Shown piece by piece: positions 45,483 through 57,790 of a stretch of DNA of 64,000 bases. The notes under the pieces were generated by a model. That model was not told the origin of the DNA. It was given only the letters and a program-made list of their open reading frames with translations, and did not search any database. The stretch comes from Scilla litardierei. Its lineage: Eukaryota; Streptophyta; Magnoliopsida; Asparagales; Asparagaceae. The stretch covers positions 86,614,422 to 86,678,421 of the forward strand of contig CM061140.1 of assembly GCA_030789695.1 (NCBI GenBank), read 5' to 3'. How positions within the stretch are numbered: position 1 is the stretch's first letter; every line of letters begins with the position of its first letter. The translations under genes and the position numbers were made by a program.

Positions 45483-46220
45483 AAGTATAAAACATATAAC
45501 AATTTGTCAATTGTACCAAATTTATGAGTCGTGTCAATTTATGGCATTTGAAAAAGTTATATGTGACATAAGAAAGAACATTGTTATATTGCATCCAAAG
45601 TACCATTTTCTATTCCAACGAGCATGTGTCAATAGGTTATATATCGAGAAGGGAATTTCATGACAATATGAATAAGTTGAACATAATAGAAACATGAAGC
45701 ATATTGAAAAATTTGCCATACTCAGATTCTATTAATTATGATTCTTAAAATAATATGTCATGATATCCATATTTCAATTTTACAAGTTTTAATATCAAAT
45801 AGAGATGCAAAATTTTGCAATTGGAAAGACAAACTACTTTAGTTAAACAAAATCATTACTCAAAATTTCAAATTCTTTATATATCATTACATATTGTTCA
45901 TTACAAACACATAAACATCATCAAGCATTGTAAAATACAAACCATTAAACATTGTTCAACATCATACAATAATCTTAATACATCACTAACAAAGTATATC
46001 AAGAGTTATTCCTTTGGTGAGTCATAATGAAATCTCTTCCAAAGAGCATATTCTGCACTACAAAAATCAGTGATATCTCCCATAATTATCTATTGATTAG
46101 GAATTATTCATTCTTATATTCCACTTGATGCATCATTGTATTGACATCATCTCTTAAAGCTTAGAAATGATCATAGTGGTTAGGCAGTGTGAAGGGAACA
46201 TTGGAAGTACAAGCTGTAGG

Positions 46221-47060
46221 TTAATGTTCAACTTGTGGTTTTGGTTCAGGTAGAGGTTCAGGCTGGGGTTCATCTTGATTAGTACCACAAAGATGCATCT
46301 TAGAGATAGTAGCCATATAAAAGGATACCATGCTTGGAAGAATTTCAGTTTTTGTCTCTAGGTTGACTTTGAAATGCATGAATATCCTAGTTAAAATGAA
46401 TCCATGATTAATTGATGAGAATGCGGGTTTAGAAATATTTTCATAAATTATTTCAACCAAATTCACATTGAGTATGCCTACGAGTGCATACACACATTTG
46501 GCCAACTCTACTTAAATGTAGGTAAAACTACCAGTTTTCTGAATAAGATTGTATAATAAAATACTAGAAACTAACCAAGTTTATAGGTGAAGGAGGCTTG
46601 ATGCAATGCCTACTCTAATAGGTTATACAATAAAGAGTCTGGTAGAAAGAATGTCCTCATCATCCAAAGCAATTTCATTAAGTGTTAGAATTTCACCTAT
46701 TTTCCTTCATGATAGTTTTGTTTGGATAGTCTTCACTAGGCTCATTATTTCATTACCCTCACGATTTTCCAAATTTGTATAGAATAAATACACAAACTTT
46801 GGATAACACCTATGTTTGTTTACATAACTAAACACATCACGCATATGGTTACTAAGGAAAATTATGGAAGTTCAAATCTTGAAAAATACTCAAATTTCGC
46901 AAACCGTACAAATATTATGTATACATTAGACTATTTAAGTATGTGTCTTCTAGGTCTGGACTTTTCAAATATTGATGAAAGGCGGGTGATGCTCTCCATG
47001 ATGATGGTCTAAATGATGAATTTCTTCCTCTTTTAGATATTATGCAGTCTAAAAATATGA
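46221..47060 (-). pseudogene. Remnant of a plant transposon protein domain (PF20167-like)
   Basis: The minus strand holds a 94-codon open piece (46505-46221, CVYALVGILNVNLVEIIYENI, ending in a Pro/Glu-rich QPEPLPEPKPQ tail). Upstream, frames contain FYTNLENREGN- and IGEILTLNEIAL-like segments with stops. The order (FYxNL block, then helix, then LILTRIF-like block) recalls the plant transposon protein domain found near Athila and related elements, but of a lineage unlike the two here. The flanking 45481-46220 holds nothing I recognise. Confidence 0.4.
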
Positions 47061-47218
47061 ACTAGGGCTTATGCAATGAATTCTTGAAAACATAGTGAAG
47101 TTAAAAATGCTGGGAATCAACTAGAAATCTAGTAAATTAGAGATTAGATCTTAAAATATTGATTATTGTGTGTGCTTGAGGCTTGATCTTTAATTTGGGG
47201 GCTTCAAAGAATGTGAGA

Positions 47219-47425
47219 GCTTGGTTGAGATCAAAAGTTATGTTCAAGAGTTAAATTTGAATGCATGCATGGGGGAGATCAACAGTTATGTTCGACCAGT
47301 AAATCTGAAGTCATGGGGAAGATCAAAAGTCATGTGCAACCATTAAATCTGAATTCATGGGAAAGATCAAGAGTCAAGTGCAACAACCATTAAATTTCGA
47401 TTCATGGGGGAGTCAAGAGCCAAGA
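47219..47425. repeat. Degenerate tandem repeat, unit about 54 bp
   Basis: Four diverged units share GAGATCAAAAGT(T/C)ATGT, CCATTAAATCTGAA and TTCATGGG. It lies just outside or at the start of the chromovirus LTR. Confidence 0.7.
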
Positions 47426-48075
47426 AGCACAAAGTTATAAATTATAAATGTAATTTTCGTGCATGTCATTAGGCTTAGATTTTCATGTTGTCATTTGGTT
47501 TTCCATATGTGACATTTATGTCTTTTACTTAGTCTAGGTCATTATGATCACTAATGGGCTACCAAAAGCCAGTAGTTGTCTTTATTAGTATCTTTAAGCT
47601 TAATGAGTCTTTTAAGTTCCCAAGCTCTACCTATAATAGCGCATGCATTCCTTTGTTATCAGCATCAACAATATTATTAATCCCGAATTTGAGTGTTCTC
47701 TCATGTTGTGTAGATTTCTATCTTCTTTAGCTCTTATGAAACCTAGCATTGTCAACCTTCCTGATAAGATTGGTGATCCAAATTCGCAAAATCCCCCAAT
47801 TCGTGCTTCAACCCAAGTGAGTTACTTTGTGGATTGGTTAAACTCATGTCAGTGGTTGGGCAAGTGGTCTAAGTAGCAGGTCGCGTTCCTTATAATGTTG
47901 GTTAGCTATTTGCATTTGTCAGGTCAGTGAACCACCTTTATCCAGAGCTTATCACTACCGATTTCATTTCTGTAAGTCTGGAGTGTGACGTGCATATCCT
48001 TCTTTTAAGTTTGTTTTTAGTTTCTGGAACAACATACACCGTGAAGATTGGGCCACACCCTAGTTTCATACCAGT

Positions 48076-48087
48076 TGGTATCAGAGC
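48076..48087 (+). other. Primer-binding site, tRNA initiator Met (chromovirus)
   Basis: TGGTATCAGAGC, two bases after a CA at 48072-48073 that is the likely LTR end. Confidence 0.85.
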
Positions 48088-48767
48088 CCCAGGTTAACAC
48101 AGTAGGTGTTTCTCTCTATCATTTTATTATTTCTCCAAAAAGTTCTCTTTCAAATCCTTTCCTTTCATTTGTTACTACCAAAGCAAGAAACTTTACAAAA
48201 CCTCATAACCATTTCACATCACTTAGCTAATATCTTTAGATTGCAAGAATTTTGTTTTATCTTCCTGCTTTTGAGTGCTTTTATCTGTTTTTTGTTTATT
48301 TAGTTTTGTACAAGTAAAAGCACAAAAAAAGAAAAAAAAAGAAAAGCAAAAAACAAAAGCAAAAAAAAGTTAAGCTGGCAAAAAAGGGAAAGAAAAAAAT
48401 TGTGATGCTCAATTCAATTCTTCCATTCTGTTTTCTTACTAATTTATGGAATTATCTAATTAGCTATTATTGTTTCATCTTGGTCTTGCATTACTAACGA
48501 ATTCCCTTCTTTTCTTCCATACTATAGACCTAATTAGACTTCAGGCCTAAACCCATCCATTATTCACAATTTTACCAACCACCACTACATACTTGGTTGA
48601 AGTGAGTAATCGGCTTTATTGGATCACTCAACAATGATTTGGGTTGCATGTGAGCTAATGACATATTCTGATGGAATTGTTGTGAGATTTGCAAGAGTGG
48701 AGTGTAAACATTGAGTGCGAGCATTTGGTGAGGTCACACACATATATATTTTTTCTCTTTCACTAAC
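48088..48767 (+). other. Chromovirus leader, non-coding
   Basis: T-rich and A-rich leader between the primer site and the gag ATG at 48768. No gene seen. Confidence 0.7.
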
Positions 48768-49918
48768 ATGGCAGGAAATCTAGAAGATACTACACAACGA
48801 GAAGTAACACCTTTTTCACATGCAAGCATTGGTAAGCCATCTTGAGAGATTGTTTGACAAAAATTTAGAAGGAATCCATAAACGATTGGAACAAATGGAT
48901 AATCAAGCATCTACATGACGAAATCCTCTAAATAATCAAGAAACTCATGAAGATACAGAGATCCAAGTTGATAGGGATGAATTTGAAGACCACCAGCCAA
49001 GAAGGAGGAGGTTTGATCGTGATGAACAAAGGAGGCATAGAAACCGAGGGGACAACATTGGTGGAATTAAAATCAAAGTTCCTTCTTTTCAAGGTAAAAA
49101 TGATCCCGATGCATATTTGGAGTAGGAAATATGTGGTTGAGCAAATTTTCTCATGCTATGACTACTTTGAAGGTAACAAGGTGAAACTTACAGCTATTGA
49201 GTTTATTAATATGCCCTTGTTTGGTGGGATCAGGTGCAACAGGAAAAAGAACTATATGGAGAATGTCATATTTGTACTTGGGCAGAAATGAAAGCAACAA
49301 TGAGAAGGTGGTTTATGCCAACTTATTATCATATGGAACTTCATCACAAACTGCAACGACTCACTTAAGGCTCTAAGAGTGTATATGAGTATGATAAAGA
49401 GATGGAGATTGCCATGGTTAGAGCAAATGTAGTGGAGGACAGAGTAGCAACAATGTCGCATTTCTTACGTGGCCTTAATCATGATATTGTTGATTCTATG
49501 GAGATGTATCTCTATGTAGACCTTAAGGAGATGGTCCACAAAGCCATCAAGGTAGAACAACAACTGAAGAGGAGAAATGCTGAAAGAAAGGGCTCTAATT
49601 CTTTTAGCTCTTGGAAACTAGTTCAAAGAAAGATACTCCATCTAGTTCGAATGAGAATGCTTCAAAGAAAGTTGAAAATATGGCTGATATTCCAAAGAAG
49701 ACTCAAATGAAGCAAATTCATCAAGAACCCATGACATAAGATTCTTCAAATGCTAATGGATAGGACACATTTCCAGCGAGTGCCCTAATAAGCGCACTAT
49801 GATCATCAATAACCATGGTGACTGGGAGACTGAAGAAGAAGAAGAATCCGATGAAGAAGAGGAGATGCTGAATGAAGATAATGAAGGTGAAAATGCTGTC
49901 GAAGGATAATTTCTTGTG
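48768..49918 (+). pseudogene. Chromovirus gag remnant
   Basis: Opens MAGNLEDTTQREV and breaks within about 30 codons. The best-preserved block is 49402-49600 (EIAMVRANVVEDRVATMSHF, LKEMVHKAIKVEQQLKRR), the Retrotrans_gag C-terminal region with LNHDIVD. A damaged CCHC knuckle (GHISSECPN) lies near 49755-49790, followed by an acidic stretch. Confidence 0.8.
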
Positions 49919-51389
49919 ACTTGAAGAGCACTTAGCATTCAAACGAAGGAGGAAGAGAATAACCAAAGAGAGAACTTATTGCACACGCTACCTAGTCCAA
50001 GGAAAAGTATGCAGTGTAATAATCTATGGAGGAAGTAGAAGCAATGTAGGAAGTGTTGAATTAGTGGAGAAGTTAAGTCTTCCAACCTTCAAGAAGCAAC
50101 AGCCCTATAAGCTCTAATAGCTCAACGAATGTGTAGAGTTGAAGGGGATAAAAAATGTCACAATTTTATTTTCTAGTGGCAAATATAGAGATGAAATAAT
50201 TTGTTATGTAGTTAACATAAAGCATGTCATCTCTTGTTGGGCAGACCGTGGCAGTTTGATCATTGTGTAACACATGACGGGTAATTAAACCGTTATTCTT
50301 TTCTACTTCAAAGGGGAGCATATAACCCTCCTTCTATTTTCCCCAAAACAAATACTGGAAGATCAAATTACAAGAGAAAAGAAAATAGAAACTGACAGAG
50401 GAAAAATGATTCAACAAGAAGAAAGTAAAAATGAGAGTGAGAAAAAGATGAGAGATTTGAGTGGAGAAAAAGAGAGTAAACTGAGAGAACGTTCAAAAAA
50501 GGAGAGAAAAGAGAAAAAAGAGATAAGAGTTTCCTAGTGGAAAAAAGATGTGAGATTACGCAAGCTTTGTTTTCTTAACAAAACCTCCTAGTACTTGTAT
50601 ACAAAGAGGCTATGTTGAATAGTAACGACTTAACCTCTACTTTTCCTAGTGTTGTTTTATCTCTTTTATATGAAAAATGAAAATGTATGTGCTGATGGGA
50701 TACCACCAGGTTTTCCACCAATTAGATCATATAGCATCAAATTGATCTTATTCCTAGAGCATCTTTGTCTAACTGTCCATAACACCGCACTAATCCTGAA
50801 TATACCAAGGAGATTCAAAGGCAAGTTCAAGAGTAGATGAGCAAGGGATACGGGAGAGAGAGCCTTATTCATTGACACCTTGTGCAGTTCCAGTATTGCT
50901 TGTACCCAAGAAAGATGTCACGTGGAGAATGTGTGATAATTGCAGAGATATTAACAACATCACATTAAGATATCTTCATCATATTCATGGGTTAGATGAT
51001 ATGCTAGATGAATTATCTGGTTCAACAATCTTCTCTAAAATTGACCTAAAAAGTGGTTATCATCAAATAAGAATGAAATAAGGAGATGAATAGAAAATGG
51101 CATTTAAGACTAAACATGGATTGTACGAGTGGTTAGTTATTCCTTTTGGGTTAACTAATGCACCTCTCACATTCATGAGGTTAATGAATCATGTCTTCCA
51201 TGCCTACATTGCTAAATTTCTGGTAGTTTATTTTGATGATATCCTTGTGGATGCAAAACCTTGGATGAACATGTGGATCACGTTAGACAAATTCAAGAGA
51301 TTCTAAGAAAGGCTAAATTGTTTCGCCATTTGAAAAAATGTGATTTTTGCACAGATAAAGTTGTTTTTCTTGGTTTTGTTGTCAGTAGT
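49919..51389 (+). pseudogene. Chromovirus protease and reverse transcriptase remnant
   Basis: Protease traces include IYGGSRSNVGS (about 50023) and GRPWQFDHCVTHDG (about 50240). RT runs from about 50690 (GIPPGFPP) through [30 protein letters not shown] and [16 protein letters not shown] to the catalytic YFDDIL near 51227-51244. It contains many stops and frame changes. It ends at the insertion of the family B LTR. Confidence 0.88.
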
Positions 51390-52333
51390 TGACGTCCCCA
51401 CGTTTTGTGTGTGCAATAAATGTGTTTGGGGGCGAGAGATTTAAATATTTGTAACCGCAAGCGCACAGTGTTGTAGAGTGTCTGGGGATCGAACACATGG
51501 AGGCGTGGTTGTGCTTGTCTCAGATGGGACCAAATTCACCCTATGGGTGAGCTAGCCCGAATCGGTGGATGGGTTGTCACGAATTGTAGGTACGGGATCA
51601 AACAAGATGAATGGAAACCCGGGACTTCGGTTTCCACCATATCATGTGATTCTCGCTAATACGGCCGATGGGTAGGATAACGATCGAAATTAGGGTTTAA
51701 TGGTGAGACGTTGCCTCTAAGAGTGATACCAGTGTCCCATGGGCCCGATATTCCGGTCGGTGCCCAGGATGATACGCTGGACTAACCGGGTTCGGTCAGT
51801 GGGCATTCCCATGTCCATTAACACTGACCGACTCTGGGAGCACTAAGCTCGCAACGATAACTCCCAACATCTCATCATGTCGTTCCCACGCGCTAGGATT
51901 CAATGTCTACGCTAAGGGCGTGTGCTATGGCTAGGGAGTCAACCACCAAGTTTATTCCCCATTGGCCCAACGGTCAAAGGCGGTCTTCTTCCCGCCGATG
52001 ACAATGAAACACCCCGCGTAACCAATAGATTCCTAATCCCTATCGATTTCCTAGTCCTATGGATGCATTAGAGAGAACCCACGAAGGGGTTTCCACCAAA
52101 ATCCCAGATTAGGGAACTACTCACACATATTGGGTAGAAATCAATCTAAATGAAAATCGACCATTAAAAACATAATCAGGCGATTGAAATGCAATAGTAG
52201 TAATGCAATTAAGATAATATCAAAGTTTGGTAAAGATCGAAACACTTACAACTAACAAGAAAATTACAGTCGTCGCAAGACAGAAAAACAGTAAAAAAAT
52301 ACAACAACCCCGTTTCTGGAAATCTAGGGTTAA

Positions 52334-52341
52334 TATTTATA
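52334..52341 (-). promoter_or_regulatory. LTR TATA box, family B copy 2
   Basis: The minus strand reads TATAAATA, 10 bases downstream of the last palindrome. Confidence 0.65.
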
Positions 52342-52350
52342 GAAAACGAC

Positions 52351-52802
52351 GTCACCCGATCGGTTGAAGAATCAACCGATCGGGTGACCTTCTTCGTTCT
52401 TCGGCAGCGCACTTCAGAATTTCACCCGGTCAGGCGACACGATTGGTTGGCGGAAGCTGCTCGTCGTTTGGATCTTGAGCTCATCGGGTGAACCGATCAG
52501 TTGGTAAATCAACCGATCGGTTGGAAACGTCGCCCAAAAGACAGAGACTTGCGACGTTTTGGCACAGTCAGCTGGCCGTTGGGTGAGCTGTCCGGGTCGT
52601 GACTTGGGGGAAACGGCTACAGATGAACCGATCGGGTGAAGATCACCCGATCAGTTGGATTTCAGCTCCAATTTCCCGAGAAGTTTGTCGGGTTGAACCG
52701 ATCGGTGAACCGGTCACTTGGTGCTCGCGTTGCTTCAGCGACTGTCCGGGTCCTACACGCGTGCATCACCCAATCGGTTGGCTGTGTCCAACCGATCGGG
52801 TG
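52351..52802. repeat. LTR array of ACCGATCGG palindromes, family B copy 2
   Basis: A dozen or more sites such as CACCCGATCGGTT and AACCGATCGGGTGA, many in head-to-head pairs (for example 52352-52390 and 52625-52660). Arrangement differs in detail from the LTR at 13833 while motif and position relative to TATA are kept. Confidence 0.85.
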
Positions 52803-53050
52803 GGGGCTGAAAGATGGCGATCTTCATCGTTTGACCCCCTGGATCACGCGTGACTCCTCCCGTTGCTCCGGGGACTTATGATATCTTCGTTATATGTCCC
52901 CTATGCTGGCAAACTCCTGCAAACACACACAAAACACGGAAGAGTGAAAGAAAAGGAGAAAACATGAGAAAAATGGATACGAGACGGCGGAAAATAACGG
53001 AAAAACACAAAGAAGACGTGCGTGGATATATAAAGTATACACACACGTCA

Positions 53051-53064
53051 AAATCCCCCAAGCT
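53051..53064 (-). other. 3' polypurine tract, family B copy 2
   Basis: The minus strand reads AGCTTGGGGGATTT directly before the LTR. Confidence 0.85.
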
Positions 53065-54690
53065 GAACCCTTCCTCATCCTCGAGGAAGACGAGTGAGAG
53101 TAGGAGCTCGGAGGGAGAAAATAGAGAGAAAAAGAGAGAAAAAGAAAACTCTAAATCTTAATCGCCCGTTAGGGCCAACAAAAATCAAAAATGCAAAACC
53201 AAGCGAGCAACGACAAATCACCACACTAAACCAAAGAAAACGAGTCCAGACAAGTGCCGTGGGCCCACGCAATGATGCACGAGTGAGTGTGGTCGTGTGC
53301 TAGCGGACAGTGTCACTATCTACATCGTGCAATAAGCTCCATATACACATATCCAAGAAAAGACCCAAATATCGGTTCGATTCGAAATAAGCGGTGAATA
53401 TATAGCTCAAGCATGCATGAGAAGAGTATGAGAATAGAAACGTATCATGTGTCAGGGACTCCACAGCTAGGGACTTGGACATCACCACACTATCGCCTAG
53501 GTAATAGCTAGAAATTCCCTATTCCAAATGTTTTCGAAAGCGATGGGGGTTGAGATGATGTGGAGTAGAACACTCGGTGCAAATTCTCGCCTTCCCTTTA
53601 TTCTTGGCAGGTAGGAAGATATTCACACACATTTTTTTGGGTTTTGGATATATGTATATATTTTTTGATTTTTGGCTATACATATGTATTTTTTTCTTTC
53701 TTTTCTCTTTTCTTTTCTTTTTGGGTTTTTCTTTTCTCTTTTTTTTGGATTTTTTTGGATTTTGGGGTATATACACGTGTGTACTCTCCCAAGTAGGAGA
53801 ACGGTACACGACGAGGAGATTTGCACCAAGTAAAATAAAAAAGAAATCGGACTCTAAACACTTGGGCAAAGGAGGTTTTTTCGCTAATCAGAGCATAGGC
53901 TAAATGGGTTATCCTAGTTCTAGTTGTGGAATCCCGACACATGAGAAATGAGCATACGATACATATAATTCATGCATATAGAAGCAGACATGGGAAGCAA
54001 ATACCACATATTCAAATCGAAGCATGATAATCTAGGGGTCATTCCTAGGACATGTATATAAATCAAAATCACAAAATAGAAGCACACCAAACAGCTAAGC
54101 ACGACACACGACTCATATAAAAGCAAGTGGACCCACGATGCATGAAATGCAAAAGGACTCGGCTTCCTAGGGTTAGTAAGAGTGAAAATCGAAGCCATGA
54201 TAGGTGTTGTGTGTGTGATTATGTGGCAATTCATCATATGGGGTCATCTGTAGGAGAGAGAAATAAGAAGAAGAAAAATAAAAATAAAAACACAATGGAA
54301 AACGACTCAAAACGAAGAAAAAGACACAAATGACGCACGAAGTGCGACTCCCCCAAGCTGAAACTTGCATTGCCCTCAATGCAATAGAAGTAAATACGGG
54401 AGGGCAATGAAAATGGGGGGAAATACGCACCGACACAAAAAGAAATGAAAGATAAGAAAAACACACATACGAAACTGAAAAATAAAGAAAATCACATCAC
54501 ACGACATATAAACAGAAAATAAAGATGGAAAATCACACCACACAACATATATAAACAAACACAGGAAGAAAACATCACACGACAGCACACAGAAAAAATT
54601 GACTTACCCCAAGCTAGACATGACAATGCTAGCGATATATTATGATCATGAAAATGCAGAGATATGCAAGGGGGAGGTCAGAAAACAAAA
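53065..54690 (-). other. Family B 3' non-coding region
   Basis: No gene. The sense strand is A-rich at 53630-53760. The hairpin, AGCTTGGGGGAGT, hairpin module lies at 54334-54384. An additional purine run (TCTAGCTTGGGGTAAG on the minus strand) is near 54605. Confidence 0.7.
54334..54384 (-). other. Hairpin, extra polypurine tract, hairpin module, family B copy 2
   Basis: CGCACGAAGTGCG (54334-54346), purine-run complement (54347-54359) and TTGCATTG/CAATGCAA with a 4-base loop (54365-54384). Matches 12283-12333, with the change confined to a loop base of the second hairpin. Confidence 0.7.
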
Positions 54691-56624
54691 TGAAATCAAA
54701 AAGCAGGAGAGGAATCGCCCTCATCCTCCTCGGTGGAAGAAGTGGGGGATGCGAGGGAGTGGATGGGAGAGGTGAGTGGTGTGCGGAGAAGTGGAGAAAG
54801 GGGTCGAGGTGATGGATGGGTAGGTGCAGAGGAAGTGTGGACGATGGGTGGTGTGGAGGTAATGACGGTGAGTGGGAGTGAAATGGCGACCAATGCGGTG
54901 GTGGATGGTGGGGGTACGTGGGTAGGTGGCAGAGAGGATGGTAAGGGAAGTGAACGTGATCGCACCTGCAATTTCTTACGGTGCACATATCGGGTGATGG
55001 AAGTGGATGGTGATGGATCTGTGGAGGCGGCGGCAGTGGTCGGGAGTGGAGGTGAAATGGAGGGAATGGATACGGTGGGTGTAGATGAAGTGGTGGGAAA
55101 GGAAGTGGTGGGAATGAACGAATGTGAAGGTGGGGGCAAAGATCGTCGAGGGGAGGTGGTGGGGTGAGGGGTGTGGTGTGGGTGGAGGCGGTCCATGAAC
55201 GTGGGTGAGAAGGCGGAGGATGGCGGCCACGTTCCTCTCAAGTGTGAGGAAACGTGGGTGAGTGAAGATGGAAGAGGATGGGACCGAGGAGGTGGAAGAG
55301 GATGCGGCAGCGCGCAATGAAGCTAACTCAGCCTCGAGGTGGAGGCGAGTAGAAGCGGCTCGACGAAATGGGGAGGTGGTGGTAGTGCGGACCGGAGAGG
55401 TGGTGACGGTGGTGGTGGGAACAGAAGCAGGGATGACATGACTAGGACTAGCCCTGGAATCTCCTCAGGACGCAGGAAAGTCCTGCTCGCCTAAGTGGGT
55501 GATAGGGGAAGGTGGTCTGGGTGCGCCTGGGATGTAAGGACGACATAACCCCCCCATAAACTCAGGATCAGGAGGGAATGTCCAGTCTGCCACTAGAACG
55601 ATATTCAGGCGAGTGGGGTTGGGCAGAATGGTATAGGGAGTAGGGGGTGTCCGTAGTGGAAAGTGAAACGGCCATCGGGGCGGGGCTTAATCATGTGTAT
55701 ATGCCGCATGACATCAAGATCTAGATGTGAGGGTCCTGCAGCAGTAGGTAAATCTCGGGGGATGACAATATTAAACTGGGGAGCCGAAGCTATGATAGTG
55801 ATAAGGCCCCCGCAACAAAGCTGGCCCTTACCGGCACGGCTAATCTCAAGAAGCTTGGCAACAAGCCAAGCACCGACATGGATGGGAATGATAGGGGCCC
55901 TAAAAGAAATCCCGTCAATACCGCGAACAAAAGGAAAGGTCATGGCCCACAAAATGAAAAGGTCAGGGATGGACACATGACCTGACTCATCCCTGGGGAA
56001 AACGTGCAAGAAATGATTCGGTGGACCAGACGGAAGATAGGGTGAATGATGGAGAAGGCCTTGGCCTTACCTCGGGGATAGGGTCGTGCAAGGTGAGGCG
56101 AATCAAAATTGATCGACGTCAAATTCGGGGGGATACCCGTAGGGACGGATAGCGTCGTTCCCCAGGATGGGGAAACCAAAGATGTTATTAATGATATCCA
56201 GGTGGGTGCGAATGGTTCTGTTATAGACGCGAAAAATGACGACCGACCCCGACTCACAGACAAGGGTGGATAAAAATTCGAGAGTGAGGGAGGGGTAGGA
56301 TACCGCACTGGCGTTTAGGAAAGCTAACCAACCTAAATTGGCGAAGAGAGTCTCGACCTCGGTGAATACCCCAAGATCGATAAGCGTTTGGGTATGGGCA
56401 AATTTGGTCGATAGATTCCCCCGTGCATCAAGTCTATTATAAAAATCCTTATGTTCTTGATTCCTAAAGCGGTAGCCACGTGGGCCCATCAATGGGTCCT
56501 CAGCTGGGATCATAGGTTGGGGTTGGGGTTGGGGTTGTGCGGGCTGTGCAGGCCATGCAGGAGGAGGGCGTGAACGTGGTGAATGTGTGGTCTTTCGTCT
56601 CTTGCGAGATGACTCCTCCTCTCG
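54691..56624 (-). pseudogene. Athila ORF1-like protein, family B copy 2
   Basis: From 56624 downward: a basic NLS-like EESSRKRRKTT, Pro/Gln-rich repeats, then the conserved block YRFRNQEHKDFYNRLD, FANLGWLAFLNA, TLEFLSTLV and RTHLDIINNIFGFPILGND (to about 56100). After frame changes, MHVFPRDESGHVSIPDLFIL and CCGGLITIIA follow (56009-55605), then a Ser/Pro/Thr-rich region and a helix (RFLTLERNVAAILRLLTHVHG near 55215). A Pro/His-rich tail ends near 54690. The same domain order as family A ORF1 is visible at low identity. The N-terminus is cut at 56624 by the next insertion. Confidence 0.72.
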
Positions 56625-57790
56625 TGTCACGCCCCGCTTCCCAAAAGATTTGGGAAGTGAGACATGGCCAGCCCGCATGGACTCGAACCGTTGAGGCTCG
56701 GGGTCCAATAAGCGTCTAGGCAAGTTATGATGCGGAGGAGAAGGTCCGACCGAATGGTTTAGCATGAAACAATAGTCAAACAGTAATATAAGATACTATT
56801 CAAAGAGGAAGGTAACCAACAAAGAGTTTAACCTAGAAACTAAAACTGCACGTACCAGGGGCAACTAGAGAGTGAAGAGTCTGCTGGGATCTTCAGGTGA
56901 TGCCAGCTCAGTCAAGTCTGTGACATGTGCAAAAAACATGTCAGCAACGAACTAATGAGACCATAATTAAAGCAGTTATACAATTCTAGCAGTTCTATAT
57001 GGAATTTAAATGACAACCTACACAGGAGTTCTAGAAAACAGGAAATAAGGGTTGTTCTAATCGATCTGCTAGGGGTGTCCATCTAGTCAGATCGTCTAAG
57101 AGTTGTTCATGTAGTTCTATCAATCTGCCAGGGGTGTCCATCTGGTCAGAATGTCCAAGTCTAGAAAAAGGTCAAACGACCGGAATGCATCCCTGCGAAG
57201 CAAACAGGAGTGCACCAACTGCGACACGAAGATAAAGCCTAAGGACTCAAGCTGCGTAGGCGGAGGGGTGCTACCCCCCAGGCCAAGCTAGACTCTTTTG
57301 TCCTACCCCACCCGCGAGTCGTTTGTGTTATGGACACGAGCCAACAAACGCTCCATCTAGACACGAGACAAGACAAGGATCACGAATGATATAGCATATC
57401 ATACCGGAGCGCACCAGTCACGGGTGAGCCAAAGCTGGGGAGCACCAGTTCTCAATGGTCACCCCCGTCGTCGATCCAAAACAAATCATTAATCATGAAT
57501 GATACAACGTATCATACCGGAGCGCACCAGTCACGGGTGAGCCAAAGCTGGGGAGCACCAGTTCTCAATGGTCACCCCCGTCATCGATTAACTATCCGTA
57601 AGCGAGACATTCCTGGACAAGCCAGCAAACGCTCCACAAGTCCATAAGCGAGACGTCTCTGGGCTAGCCAGCAGACGGTCCACAAGAGTAGTGCCAACCT
57701 CTGTATAGGAGAGGCCCACGCCTGTGATCTTCTACAAAGATCCACACAATTATAAAGTCCAGCTTATTAATTAGCATGTGAGGTTCAAGT
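56625..57790 (-). repeat. LTR fragment related to the LARD-like element
   Basis: Opens TGTCACGCCCCGCTTCCC, which aligns with TGTAACGCCCCGATTCCC at 34370. Downstream, CCAATAAGCGTCT is shared. It contains a 91-bp direct duplication (57384-57474 and 57497-57587) and smaller duplicated segments (57066-57092 with 57124-57150). It is cut at 57790 by the copia LTR. Confidence 0.65.

Larger units (their letters stand above)
47430..51389 (+). mobile_element. Decayed Reina-like Ty3 chromovirus, truncated
   Basis: The order is LTR end (about 47430-48073), primer site, gag, protease and RT in many broken frames. The element stops inside RT, where the family B LTR begins at 51390 directly after FLGFVVSS-type sequence. 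Integrase and chromodomain are not present in the window. The rest may lie beyond the nested insertions to the right. Confidence 0.82.
51390..53050 (-). repeat. 3' LTR of family B copy 2
   Basis: 1661 bp from TG to CA (sense TGACGTGTG to GGGGACGTCA). TATAAATA on the minus strand at 52334-52341 lies immediately next to the palindrome array at 52351-52802. It is the more complete reference for the LTR at 13585. Confidence 0.9.
51390..56624 (-). mobile_element. Family B Athila element, copy 2 (partial)
   Basis: Minus-strand order from the right: ORF1 domain, non-coding region with hairpin/purine module and A-rich tract, polypurine tract, 3' LTR. Its 5' part (LTR, gag, pol) is absent because another LTR element begins at 56625 within ORF1. 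It inserted into the chromovirus RT gene. Confidence 0.85.

Noticed and set aside
54733..55167. Gly/Val/Glu-rich plus-strand frame of 144 codons
   Set aside because: Complement of the Pro/His/Ser-rich tail of family B ORF1.
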